A stretch of DNA of 64,000 nt, taken from Andrena cerasifolii. Its lineage: Eukaryota > Arthropoda > Insecta > Hymenoptera > Andrenidae. The DNA lies in contig NC_135123.1 in NCBI RefSeq assembly GCF_050908995.1, positions 9,238,001 through 9,302,000 of the forward strand. Direction: 5' to 3'. The notes under the pieces are model-generated. The model did no database searches. It saw only the letters and a list, made by a program, of their open reading frames with translations, and had not been told where the DNA came from. Below, one piece after another: positions 13,301 to 25,097 of the stretch; position 1 is the first letter of the stretch, and every line of letters begins with the position of its first letter. Made by a program: the position numbers and the translations under genes.

Positions 13301-14535
13301 ATTTGGGTATGTTCATCGACACTGTATGAGTTTCTTACTTTTTCTCGTGCGATAGGAAGCGTGTTGTCTTTTTTTTGTAGAAACCCTACGCCGTCACAAA
13401 TTTTGGGATTGCACTTCGACGTTGCCAGACCAGGACAGTTACGATACTTGAATATTAACACTACTTTCAACAGTTCGATCTTGTTCAACTATCGGCAGAC
13501 TGAAAGCGCCTTCTGGTCTATATACTTGCCAACGGTTATTGGTCGATTGGTGCCCACGTATCCACCCGTTACTGAAGTAAGAGAGCCATTTACATTCGTC
13601 TCACTCATAAATCTGGCACGTGTATATTCACTTCGCTACTTTTATTATAGTATTGGTGGGAACCGAAGCAACCCTTACAGATTGCGTTTTGGTCAGTCTC
13701 TACGGCGTGTCTGCTGCTAATAGTACTCTCGGTGGTGTGTTGTATGCTTTGGCGTAATGCCAAAAGGTAAGGAAAGGTAAACAGAACCAAGCCCATATGA
13801 CTGCACCGTATAACTTAGTAGCACTCGCTACATCTATGGCGCATGCGGGAGATGGTTCTGGTTATACAGTTAAACTATACATATTATTTCATGGTGACTA
13901 TCACTTAGACAGTATCTATTAACTCCATGTTCGCTTTCAAATTCATGCAGCAAAACAAAGGCTGCGAGAGTGTGCGCAGGTAATCGAAGCACTTTTCATA
14001 CATGGTGGTGTGTGGCACATCACTGTACATTTTATTGCACAGCTTTCAATTTATTGCCAATGAATCTCTGTTTCATTCGAGAGGCTACAATATCTTTATA
14101 GGCGACGTGTGTTCGTGTGAGGTAAAGTTCTTTACTCCCCTCTGTGGCTTGACTTTCAGACAATCTGATCACTACTATAGCGGGGACATCCTGATGGTTA
14201 GAGACGACGAACCCTCGGAGGGAATCGAGAATCTGACTCGCGCTTCGAAGGACAATGTCTACGAGTACCGCGACACGCCGTCGGTCAGATCCAGGATGCC
14301 GCGGCAAGCCGACGGGAAGCTTCAAGATCGATTGGCCCACAACAGGAAGTTCAGCTCCACCCCGTCGCTCAGAAGCAACTCCAACGTCTCGCTCAAGGAC
14401 ATGCGGTCCGAAGGGTTCGTCACCAGCTCGCCAAACGGCCACCCCAAGCTGAGCAAAGCGATGAGCCAGTCCTCCTTGCCCAAAAGCAAGAGCAAGACCC
14501 AGCTGGTCCAAGGTGTTCCACAGACAGCCGTGTAA
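10324..14535 (+). CDS. Gli: Gliotactin, catalytically dead cholinesterase-like junction protein
   Basis: Eight coding exons join in frame: 10324-10587, 10764-11922, 11985-12175, 12243-12429, 13201-13306, 13381-13576, 13651-13766, 14160-14535 (864 residues). The ATG at 10324 opens a signal peptide (FNFWLLTVGVLC core); an upstream open frame has no ATG. The ectodomain is a cholinesterase-like fold with DEDCLYLNV, IHGGEF and NYRLGPLGFL. The nucleophile elbow reads FGPGAGA, with Gly at about residue 325 where active esterases have Ser, as in other gliotactins and neuroligins. A single TM helix (AFWSVSTACLLLIVLSVVCC, about 713-732) precedes a cytoplasmic tail with the tyrosine-containing DNVYEYRDTPS and a C-terminal QTAV, a class I PDZ ligand. 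Gliotactin sits at tricellular septate junctions and binds Discs large in flies. Gene and ends are confident; the exon 2 acceptor (TTTTAAG) is the weakest junction. Confidence 0.93.
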
Positions 14536-15944
14536 CACCCACCACCTCTGTACCTTCTTTCGCCTTATTTATTTCTCTGGACGAAAACACAGCGTGGAAA
14601 GATTTCTAGCGGGTCTACCTAGCTGGCGTTGTTGGAAAATGCTTGTAACTATGTTTATATGTGTTCTTACGTGTACGAGATGTTTCTGGACCGGCGAGAG
14701 GTATTGCAAAGATTGAATTTGAAACGAAGGAAGAAAGTATATTTCGCGCACATACACCTGTACTGACTTGTTTCCATGTTGCTTTCAGGTCTCGCAAATC
14801 GTCTTCGTAGACATTAAGAAACACCTCGTACGCAGGGAATCAGAAAGCCACAGAAAACGACTGAATTTTAATTAATATTCTAAGGTTCAGCTGAATATCT
14901 CATCCGTCCATGGAAACGTCGGTTGTTACGTGTAGGTAGATACGTATATTTTTTATCCAGCATTGTACATATCGAATAGTTATTTTATACCTTTTTTTAT
15001 ATTTTAATTTTATGTGGACGGACGTTGCGCCGTTTTAGGACATAAGGATATATTTCAAAGAAAACGATACACGCCACAATAGTAATATATTACACCGTTA
15101 ATGCAGGTCATAATAGAGTAACGTTAACGAAGAAATTTAGTGGTCTGTACGGTTAGCGAAGTATGGATTGTCTAATGTCGTTTTTACCGCGAAAGGATAT
15201 ATAATATATATGAGCAGTGTATTCTTACGCGGCTACATTTATAGTATTATTAGAAGACACGCGTAGTGATAGTCGAATCGATCTCATGATTACAAATGTC
15301 ACGATTTCATTGAACAAGTTCTAGTAATTCACAGTATCTCATTGTAGAGACGTATATTGTTATATCGAGAGAATTTATATATTTTTATAGACTGTAAGAT
15401 ACATTCCGTTCTAAGGAAATTTAATAGTACTGTACAATCGCATTTAATGTTAAGTCAACACTTACTGTAAGTATTACAGAATCAAAGAACACCGCCAATT
15501 AAGTTTTTATAATTGAAATACACTGTGCAAGCGAACTCGAGATCAGGAAATTCTTTTATTAAGGCCGTCGCGTATTTGGCGAAGCGCGGCGATACGAAGC
15601 GAGAAGTTCGTAAACAATTGCGCAGCGACAATTAATTATTAATTCGCCACGGTTGACCAAAATGCGCGACGGCTTTTATCATCATCGTGAGAATGAGTGA
15701 CTGGTTTTCATTGCAGCAATATTCATTTCGGTCGTATGTCACAATGAATATACATTCCAGGAGTTTGTAAATAGCAATGATTAGAATTGATCCTTCCAAT
15801 TCTCTACAAGTTACTCAATGAAAAGTAAAAGGAGATGGGACCAAAGACTGTACAAGTAAGAACCCAGAATGTGAAAACACAGCTGTGTATTTCTGTTTTT
15901 AAAACTGGGTTATTTATCGTACTATAAACTGTGCGTAGAAAAAT
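14536..15944. other. Gliotactin 3' UTR and spacer to the ARMC3-like gene
   Basis: This is AT-rich non-coding sequence. The first several hundred bases are probably gliotactin 3' UTR. No canonical AATAAA is obvious there. No further exon, RNA gene or repeat array was recognised. Confidence 0.5.
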
Positions 15945-18900
15945 ATGTCTAAGAGCAAGGAGCGAGTGGACCGCGAGGGGCAGACTAAGCACAAGTTCGA
16001 TCCCCTTCGCCTAGAAGTGAAATATCCTGGAACAGCGATACTACTCTTGCAATGCCAAGAACAGCCTGTACTTTTAGCTGCGGCTGCTGCATTGGCGAAG
16101 TATGGCAGCAAAGCGCAGGGGAATTTGCAGATTCTATTCGACCTTGAAATCGTGAATAGCGTGATTCCCCTGATCGAGCACGAAGACCTGTTCACTCGAA
16201 GGTTAATGACCTCCATGTACAAGACGCTGTTCATGATCTTCTAACGTACCATTGCAACGTGTAGATTTGCGGCGAAGCTACTAGCAGAAATGGTCAGCAT
16301 TCCCAATGTCCATACCTTCTTGCTGGAATCCAATCACTATGTTCCACACTTCACTGAAGTCCTCGCCAACGATAAGGACCTGTTCATGCAAGAATTCTCA
16401 TCGCTGATACTAGCAGAAATGTCGAAGGACATGTTTGGCGCAGCTCAGTTACTGGCCCAGTGCCCGAACATGGATTTTCTGTTCGAAAGGCTTCAGTCGC
16501 CTGACCCAGACGTGAAGAAGAACAACATAGAGATCATGTACAATCTGCTGCAAGATCCCACTGGAGCGGGGGCCATTATAGAGACAAAGGTTCTTCAGAA
16601 CGAACAGTTAAACTTATCGCCTCCATTCTATTTGAGACACCTATTCCCTCGCTTTCAGAATTTCAACTTCAATCTCGTGTACAACCTTTTCGACTCACCT
16701 TACCCTGAGATCCAGAGCCTTGCAATGAATGTCGTGGCTGATCTGGTCAGCAGGAGCAAGGACGATCGCCTGCAGAATCTGTTCCGGGAATCGAACGGTC
16801 TCCAGGCTTTGCTAAAGTTTTTAGATGTAAGACCCAATCCCATGCATGCCTGTAACACTTAATAGTACACGTTTCCTGATCTAGAACGAAGAGTGGCAGG
16901 ACCTCCATGCAGAAGCACTTAGAATCCTACAATTGGCTTCTAACAATGCTACAACTGTAGAGTTGCTCGACGATATTGGTGGCATTAAGCAGATACTGAA
17001 GTATATAGAAGACACACCGAGTTCCAAACTCTTCGTGCACGCCCTGCACGTAGCTATTTACCTTTCGCACAGCACTCGGGGCAGAAGAGTAACATGCGTT
17101 TTTAAATTGGATCTTAGAGCCTGAGGAACTATTTCTGTTGAATTCTATAGAGCAGGGCTGTAACGAATATTCGAATAATCTAAGTATTCGAATATTTACA
17201 GCTCTAGTATAGAGGAATTTAGATCTGTTATGTGGCCTTCCTTGGACTCTAAATAGTTAAATAGCCGAATATACATTATTAAGAGATAGATTTATTCACT
17301 CCAAAGGCGCTGTACGCGTATGGGATTGTCGATCACTTATTAGTCACATTGGCAAGCAAAGTGCAGTCCGACCTCTACGAGATCATTTGCCACGGTATCG
17401 GTATGATGACTCTCTACCACGAAGCTGCTAAACAACTCACTGAAAGCTACTGCATAAAAAGCATTTTAGGTACCCAAGAAGCCTACCATTTTCTTCGGAC
17501 AATCACAGGTTTTAGTAATTTCCAATGTATTTGCAGAAATAGTAGTTAACGAAAGCCTAGAATGGAGTGCCAGGCAAGTGGGTCTGTTCGCCTTGCACCA
17601 GCTATTGCAATGTGATATTAAGAATTGTGACGACCTCTTGGACCTCCAAGGACAAGTGAGTAGCCGTAGAACACTCGTACAAGTAGAATTCTCATTCGGA
17701 AAAAGAATATTCTTTTACGGACCTCAGAACTATCTTCTTCGGCTGATGAAGCAACCAGGGGACAAGGTTCCCGCAGAAGTCCTAGTGTTATCTGTGGAAT
17801 GCCTAACAATCATTGCAAGGAATCAGGGTCTACGAACCATCTTGATCAAAGGAGATGTTATCGATGCCATGTGTGCATCATTTGATGTAAGTCAAAGTCT
17901 AACGCTTTGTACTAAGTTTAGCTATTGAAATATCTACATCAAGCTTGTCCCAGAATATTTAAAATAGATATAGTTCAATCAGAATTTTCAGGCGCTAACT
18001 TTAGTGTCTCTTCTACTTTCTATAATTTGAAATTCATATGCAAACATCTACTATAATTCGAACTGCTAGTTGACGTCTCCATCAATGGACGATTACAAAA
18101 TCGCCTGCTGCAACGCTCTATCCCTCCTGTGCCTGGACGAAGCCGGAAGAGCCGGTTTTCTGAAGGCCCGCGGGCCGAGCAAATTATATAATCTATTGTG
18201 TGACGTGAGGTCGATTCCAATAAGGAACGCGGCCGCCCAACTGGTTCAATTATTATGCGCGGATCCGGTTCTCTCGAACGCTTTCGTCTCTGCCAGATAC
18301 TTAAACTAGTAAGTTCTTCTGGTCCTTCGACAATGGAGCATGAGAATTTCTATTCTTCTAACGATTTTCAGCATGCTGAACAACCGATCCACCGCGAGAA
18401 CTGTCCCATCGTGGGACACGTGCATAGAGGCCCTCTTCAACTCTCATCTGCCTATAAAGTTCGCCTTCACAGGACGACTGTCTCTGCACGACGTCATCAA
18501 GGATGGATTTTACGTCCTCCGAAGAAACGCCTGCCCGTAGGACACTCACACATTCATTTGTTTCCTTCCCTTGGATACTTTGGACCTTCATTTCCACTTG
18601 TAATTTTATTTCAATTAGATTTCCCGTATTGGATGACATCTTCAAGTTCCAAATTTGTCCCATGGAGCCAGTGTACGTGGTGAACTGCACTCGACCTCAT
18701 TCATCGAACTCTGAGGAAGCTCAGGAAGCAGAGTTGGATCGGAACGGTTTAGAAAGTGATGAACTTTATCTGCTTTGCTTCTTCGCTCCTTTGGAGAGCG
18801 ACGGGTGCCTAGATTCCAGCTGCCTTTTGCCTCCGCAGGGTTGAACCAAGGGAATATAGAGGACGTGGCTGATAAAGGGGTTTTCATGTCCTCTATGATC

Positions 18901-19919
18901 CTACACATGGTGAAGGATTCGAAATTTGGGAGTCTCCAGTGCGACCCTTGCCTCTATGACTGCATAGAGCTCTTCAAATGCAAGCTTATCGCTGCAGAGT
19001 CGAAGGAGTACGTGTCCTCTAAACCAGTGACGAGCAACCTTTGGCCAGTAGTGGGCCAAAAGTGGAAACTTAAAATACTCGAATATACTAATCAAAGAAT
19101 TTTAATTTCTGGGGAGAATTTGTTATTCCTGACATAGATTTACAATTGAAACAATTTCGGGCCTGCTCATCACTGCTTAAGCAATCTCCGTTAGCTATCA
19201 GCATCCAAGTGTCTTTGACTGTTATGCAACGTTTTGATGCAGAACGTCAGAAACGAGACCAGACTTGGTAAATGTCAGCTACGTAGCTGAACGGGCGAAG
19301 ATGTTGGGCAAGTTCGTGGCCCAGCAGATGTCAGGGCCCGATCCCCTCATCAGATGCGTGGACCACCAGCTGGAGATCCATCTGAAGGAAATCAAAGACA
19401 GCATAGAGACCAGCGTGATACCGCTGGGGATGCTCAGGGTCGGCTCCTACTTCGAGCGAGCCTTGCTCTTTAAAGTGATAGCCGATAGAATACATCTACC
19501 TGCTGCTTTGGTGCGCGGAGAGTATGGGAAGGCTTGGATAGAAATAGCAGTGCCTCAGGTAAAACGTTAGACGCGAGTAGAAATAATTCATGTTGAAAAA
19601 CATTTTATCTCATAATAATACCGCGCAGACGAAGAGTCCGCCAGAGACTTCCTTTCAAGCCTACGCCAAGAAGCACACCTGTCCAGAATTTATAGTAGTA
19701 CGTGAATCCTTCTACTCCTACCCACAAAAGGAAGAAGACGCAAGCAAGGACCCGGCCCCGATAGATACCCGTCAATTCGTTTTCCCAACGAAGCTATTGA
19801 AACCCAATTTCATCGTCGACTTGATGAACACGCCCGGGGATCTGATTCCAATTGGCAGCTATTCAGCCGACACGTACTGCGAGAAGCAATTAGTCTGCCA
19901 CAAACTATGCCTCCATTGA
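15945..19919 (+). CDS. ARMC3: Armadillo repeat-containing protein 3 homologue (ARM repeats plus EDR1 domain)
   Basis: Inferred exons: 15945-16201, 16265-16589, 16659-16826, 16885-17088, 17307-17508, 17537-17655, 17728-17886, 18070-18308, 18372-18536, 18619-18746, 18839-19007, 19243-19558, 19629-19919 (913 residues, frame open throughout). The N-terminal part is ARM-type helical repeats, for example SPDPDVKKNNIEIMYNLLQD and SKLYNLLCDVRSIPIRNAA. After HDVIKDGFY comes a linker, then a C-terminal EDR1/CTR1-like domain with SVIPLGMLRVGSYFERALLF, HLPAALVRGEYGKAWIE and FIVDLMNTPGDL. That domain order is the ARMC3 arrangement; in vertebrates ARMC3 is testis and cilium-associated. A candidate AATAAA lies at 20048. 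Weak donors (GTTAAT at 16202, GTTTTA at 17509, GTTTAG at 18747) and the 69-bp in-frame intron 16590-16658 are the least certain parts. Confidence 0.85.
17150..17205. repeat. Short hairpin with hAT-like termini in an ARMC3 intron
   Basis: CAGGGCTGTAACGAATATTCGAATA is followed after a 7-base loop by TATTCGAATATTTACAGCTC, an almost perfect inverted repeat. The CAGGGCTGTAACGAATATTCG type of end resembles hAT transposon termini, so this may be a solo or deleted element. It lies in the intron between 17088 and 17307. Confidence 0.4.
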
Positions 19920-20232
19920 TGGTTCATAATCTAAAGGCACTTGCGTGAAGCATTTATTTTCTTAAGATCGAATCTATTACAAAATCACACTCGCATTATC
20001 TCTTTGGGCTGTAGAAGGTCGACGATGGCTTAACAGAGTCGCACGATAATAAAACAGGATATTATGTACACTATTTTCATGTCCATAGATGAGTGTGAAG
20101 TAGCTAATCAGTTATCGTTAACCGATTAATGCGCCCACGTCCACTGTGGCAATGAATTATTGACCGCTAGAGTAGGGTACACGTTTCACTTGTCAAAACT
20201 TCTTAACGAAGTCGGATTGAATCATTGAGACA
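19920..20232. terminator. Convergent 3' ends of ARMC3-like (+) and TNF ligand (-) genes
   Basis: Only 313 bp separate the two stop codons. A plus-strand AATAAA lies at 20048-20053 and a minus-strand AATAAA (TTTATT on plus) at 19953-19958. If both are used, the two 3' UTRs overlap by about 100 bases or more. Use of these signals is inferred. Confidence 0.45.
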
Positions 20233-23200
20233 TCATCTCGGTGTCTGCCCGAGCCTCACCAGCCCGAGGAAGGTCTTGTCCGCTTCGAGAAGGACGAACC
20301 TGGAGGAACTGCTCACTTCCTTCAATACCAAGACGTCGTCCTTGTTCAGAACCGTGACTTGGGCGGAGAAGCAGGACTGAGTGCTGCTAATATTCCTGTC
20401 TGGGTTGTAATTCTGAAAAAGGTTATTCAGAACAGCTTTAAACAGCCCTAGCGATATCGAATCGATATACCCGCGCTTAATATACGTGCCGTCTTCTTTC
20501 CCCTCGTCAGCTCATCCCCTCCGTAAAATGTAGTTCACTCACCGTGCATTGCAAGATGGGTCTATTGTTAACCTCCAGGTGGAAGCCAGCCTCCTTGCGA
20601 TCGTCCATGTAGTGAATCTGCGCGTACACCAGGTACAATCCATTCTGATGCACCACGAGACTTCCATTCTCCTTCATCTCAAGGTGTTGGTTCATTTTCA
20701 GGCCCGCCACCCAGTCGCTGGGACTCCAAGCTTTGAAGACGCTCTCCAAGTGGCGGACTCTGCCATTGGCGGCGTGCTCGGCGTCCGCTTTGCCGAGCTT
20801 CCCTTTGTCAGCGCCGTAGTGAGCAGCCACGACGGGCGTGGGTGACCTGTAGTTCTTCCTCAGCCTGCGAGCAGACTTCTTGGGCTTATGTGTTACTATT
20901 TCGCGGCTCGAGGCGTGCCCCTCTGTAGAGGAAACCGCTTCAGCGGAGTCTGGGAACGAGAGGGTGTAGTATTTCTTCGGTGGATGCCTTGATGAAGCGT
21001 CCATTGACCTGGAAACGCGTATCGTCAGTGGAAGACCTATAGCGAAGTCGTGGAAAGGTAGAACTCACCGGTCATGCTTCTCCTTGGCGCTCTTTCCCTC
21101 AGGATTTCCAAGATGATCCAAATCAGAGGCTATCATCCTCGTCGTGTGATCCCTATCAGGGTGTCGATCAAGGATCGGTCTCCTGGCATCATTCTCTTCA
21201 CCGCCAATGGATCGTTTACGCTTCAGAGCTGTCTCCCACTCCAACATAAGCTTCCTAGTGCTGTCTGAGCTCAAGACGTCTCGCTTCTGCTTAGTATCAT
21301 TCTTCAGCTCCAGCGCTTTGCTTCCAGAAGCCTTCTTCTTCTTCAGTTCCTGGTCGCGCTTCGCTTCGGCCATCTGTACAGCTGCCAGCACCTCCATCAT
21401 GGCCTTGTCCGAACTCTCCCGGGGATCTTCGGGTGAAGGCACCGGGGAGAACGTCGACGAGGAGTCTGGGAAGTCCGATGTCCTGGCACCGTAGTTAGGC
21501 CGCGTAATATCCGGGTAACGGTTGTGGAAAGACAGAGAATCGTCATCGTAGGTAGACTCGTAGTCGGCGTACTCGATGTCCGCCTCGCCAGGGTCCTCGT
21601 CGTCCTCGTTGGGGTCTTGCGCGTACAGCTAAAGAAGAAACAGAGACGAGGAATGTGATTAGCGTAAGATATTCCATTGACTTTCCTCCGAATTAATTAA
21701 TCAGTGCGCAGTGGGATGCTCTGCAAACATTGAACTCAGATTTAAGCCAGAGATCCATAATAACAGTTATTTTTCAAAATTTTCGAAAAAAATGCGTTGA
21801 GAAAATATTAATTTTTATTCAAATGGAAATCAGTCGTCATTAAGTTCTGCAGAAATTTTTCGAAAAATGAAGTGATTAAAAATATTAAGATTTATCTGTA
21901 TTGGTTACTGGTAACAATTATTGTATTCGGAAATATTTTTTGCTCATTAATAACCATTATAGACGACGAAAATTGTTTTCGGTTACGAATAACCATTATC
22001 GATGACGAGAATTTTTTTTGTTTAACCAATATCGATTGAAGGATTTTTTGGTTACGGTTTAACCGATATCGATTGAGGGATTTTTTTTTGTTACCGGTAA
22101 ACAATATCGATGGCGGGAGTTTTATTTTTGTTACTTTCAACCACCATCAATTTTTATTACCCTAATAGTACTAATAATTTGTATCTATGAACGATATACA
22201 ATGAATAATAGAATTTATATGTTTTAATCAATAAAAACGGATCAGTAGTAATTATACATTTTATTAACTAATGCTTGAAATTAGTATTAAGTTTTACAAA
22301 TAATAATTTCTGGAAATCGAGAAAAACTAGCCTAAAGATGGTGATCTTTGATTTATACAAAAATGAGTGCACTATAATTTTCGAGGTCGCTGATTACGAA
22401 TCTGAAATATACCGTAACCAAAAAAAAATCCCGCAACCGATATTGGTTATACCGTAACCGAAAAAAATCTCGTCATCGATAATGGTTATTTATAACCAAA
22501 ACCATTTAAAGAAAGATATTAACTCTTATGCCATAACTTTTAAAATTTAGTTATAACAGTCTCTGATTTAAGCTAAAAGGAAGAAGTCTTAATAAAGATA
22601 TGTATGGGCCATTAGCACTCTCTTCTTACTTTAAAGCTTCCATCTTCATATTATTGATCGACGTTCCTCGAGCACACCTTATCGCCTATTTTTATGGCAT
22701 TTTTTATCGTTAGATTAACAGTGACCCAGCGGATAAGGGCAATATTAATCTCAACAGTTAAACTACTGTCCTTTGCCTCGTTATCAGACTCAATTAAATA
22801 GCTCCAGAGGAATCTTTAAATTATCGCAACCATTATGTAAGTTATCGCCCGATTGTTAATACGAATCTGTCAAATGAAGCAACAGGATTTAACTTAAAAT
22901 CCCGCGCCTCTGCAATGGACTTATCGACGGAGCCGAGGTCATTAAAACGATTTTCCCGCGCTAAAGGAAAATTCTCTGGAGATAATAGCTTTGCTGACTC
23001 CTCATCTAACGAGACTCGTTGCAATATCTCCTGTTGATAATATTCCAACAGTGGTTCTTATTGACGCGATGGGTAGTTAGAAGACGATAGAATGAAAGGC
23101 GAGCGAGATTGCAATGAGAATTGCAGTGGTTAGATTGGTAGAAATTAAGTGAACTCACTTTGAGTGCTAATAAAGACTCAGAGCTGGTAAGACAGTGATA

Positions 23201-23588
23201 GTTATTAATAGTACCGACTGACCTGCTCCTCGAAGGCCTTAAGTTCGTCCAAGAGGTCCTCCTTGAGCAGTCGATGCTTCAAGCCCTCCACGTCCCTCTT
23301 CAGCTCCTCTATTTCGTGTTTATTCGCCAGGGAGCAGCGCAGCTTCCACGTCTCCAAGCCCAAGCACAGAAGAGCGATCGTCAGAGCAGCGACGCTAAGT
23401 ATCGTGTTCCTGTCGGGTCGAAAACGATGCCTGTTGAAGCCCCGCTCCAGCTCCGACTGCGAGATGCTCAAGTTTCCCCTGGAGAAGCTCAAGAACGAGC
23501 GCGTTTCTTCCTTAAGCGGAGCGTCGTTCATCAGCTTCTGCTTCACCTTGGCGACCTTCGCCTCTGCCTCGGGCAACACTGAGGTCAT
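20233..23588 (-). CDS. egr: TNF-superfamily ligand, eiger/EDA-like type II membrane protein
   Basis: Exons on the minus strand: 23588-23223, 21628-21069, 21008-20543, 20412-20233 (523 residues). The N-terminus is cytoplasmic. One TM segment follows (NTILSVAALTIALLCLG, about 61-77), then a coiled-coil-prone stalk (about 86-122, HEIEELKRDVEGLKHRLLKE) and a long low-complexity stalk with basic sites KRKR (about 258-261) and RRLR (about 356-359) suited to furin-type shedding. The C-terminal TNF homology domain shows SLVVHQNGLYLVYAQIHYM, RPILQCT, a Cys in TQSCFSAQVTVL and the closing strand FLGLVRLG, like the ectodysplasin/Eiger subgroup. Eiger-type ligands bind TNF receptors such as Grindelwald and Wengen and activate JNK. 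The ATG at 23588 puts the anchor at a normal position. Exon 1 to exon 2 spans a 1.6 kb intron carrying a fold-back repeat. The family call is firm; strict orthology to eiger is inferred. Confidence 0.85.
21895..22505. repeat. Fold-back element built of ~38-40 bp subrepeats in the TNF ligand intron 1
   Basis: From about 21900 to 22160, five to six imperfect units of the form AACCATTATCGATGACGAGAATTTTTTTTG(TTACGGT) recur every 38-40 bases. Bases 22400-22505 carry the same units in the opposite orientation (CCGTAACC, poly-A, TCTCGTCATCGATAATGGTT). The two arms can pair around an AT-rich centre. No coding capacity is seen. It looks like a foldback transposon or a decayed TIR element whose ends are made of subterminal repeats. 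Confidence 0.55.
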
Positions 23589-24894
23589 TATAATCTAACG
23601 AATGACACTTTGTGCAACGAACAATAAGCTACGCCAGCACTACGAGGTAACGATCCTTCCTCACCACCCTTCGTTTCCCTTCTCCTTCTATGTTCAAAGA
23701 TCCCCAAAACGACTCGTCAGAAATGCTTCCTTGAAACCTGCAGCAACCATCGCTAGAATCTCCCCGAACAGTTCCTCAGGATTCCTTCTCCATCGTCGGA
23801 TGCAGTTCGAAGGGCATCACGCCTTGTATGTGTGCCTTAGGGTATTATCCAATGTCATCCACGTGCCTTTATCTTCGTAGTTCTTTTCAGTGACGCGCAA
23901 TCGCCGAGGGGATATTCCGCGATGAAGAAAGCAGTCTAATCAGGTTTTCTTCTCGTAGCAAGATAGACGGGGATACCCAATATGGATGTTCAGCGGCATG
24001 GAAGTTAATAAATTCCAATTTCGTTGAGAACACTGTGGAAACGGGTTGTTACTGGTGTCCCTTTGGCGCTGGCAACCGGTTGTTCACCTGACTCCACGAT
24101 TTCGTAAGCCCTCGATGAATCAAGACGTTAAATGTCCCTCATCCTGGCCCTCTTTAAAACCTGTCCGGTGGGTTTTCCTCCCCTCTGCTGGGAAACTCGA
24201 GGCAGGCAGAGTATCGAGCAGAATATTCGACCCCTTGACTCTAGTCCCAACTTTCCTTTTGTCCCTCGCTCTACTCCTACTCCTCTCGGCTTCTTCGACT
24301 CCCTGCCTCCGACTGGTTTAATTTTATTTTAAAACACAGAGGGATTAGCGCAGGATTCGCATCAGGAGAACTCAGCGATACTCGATTTTTCGGTCTCCTG
24401 GTTTTAAAGTCTCTCAGAGTGATGTTTCGATGCACTTTACCTCGGACGGGGCGTTTTGAAGAAGCGACCAGCGTGGTCGAAAGTCTCGAACGTACTGACT
24501 CGAGCGAGCTGAACGCGATCGAGTTTATCAGCGAACCGCTGGACCTCAGTAGCGTGGATCAGTGATCCATCGGGGAGCAGCAGCCTCCCTCTTCAACTTC
24601 GATCCGAACATAACTTCGATTTATATGACCACGGTCGTCATAGGAGCTCTAGAGATTATAGATCGACAGAAGAATTCTGTTAAAAATCAAGAGCTTCTAT
24701 CAGGAGCGTGCAACGATAAAGGAGGTAACACGAACATTCAATTACTTAGAATACAACGTCACTTCCACGAATGAACTGGAATTTGTATTATGAAATACCG
24801 CAGTGATAGACGAACAAGGAACAAGGTGATAAGCTTTTAAAAAGAATACCAATTTAATTCGTTGAAACATTTAGTTCTACATCGTAATATATAA

Positions 24895-25097
24895 AGCAGA
24901 AAGTGTGTGTGTTTGTCGCCAAAAACCTTCGAACGGTAAACTCTGGGGTCACGAGATATGTCCCAGCTCATTATGCCTGGCTAATCCAGACGAATGTGAC
25001 TATGAATATTTTCACAAACAAAAAATAAATAAATAAAAAAATATTTTTTGTATAACTCAGAATCTAAATTTCGGGTGAAGCCGAGTAGTAAAGCTAG
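24895..25097 (+). repeat. Dispersed Helitron-like repeat, copy B
   Basis: This copy begins GAAAGTGTGTGTGTTTGTCGCC, shares the CCTTCGAACGGTAAACTCTG..CAGCTCATTATGCCTGG..CTAATCCAGACGAATGTGAC core with copy A, then has a CGGGTGAAGCCGAGTAG segment near the end and finishes AAAGCTAG before T. The CTAG/T end fits Helitron termini. Confidence 0.55.

Noticed and set aside
14032..14538. 168-codon minus-strand frame opposite the last gliotactin exon
   Set aside because: It is the antisense shadow of the gliotactin cytoplasmic tail, which is in phase with the upstream exons.
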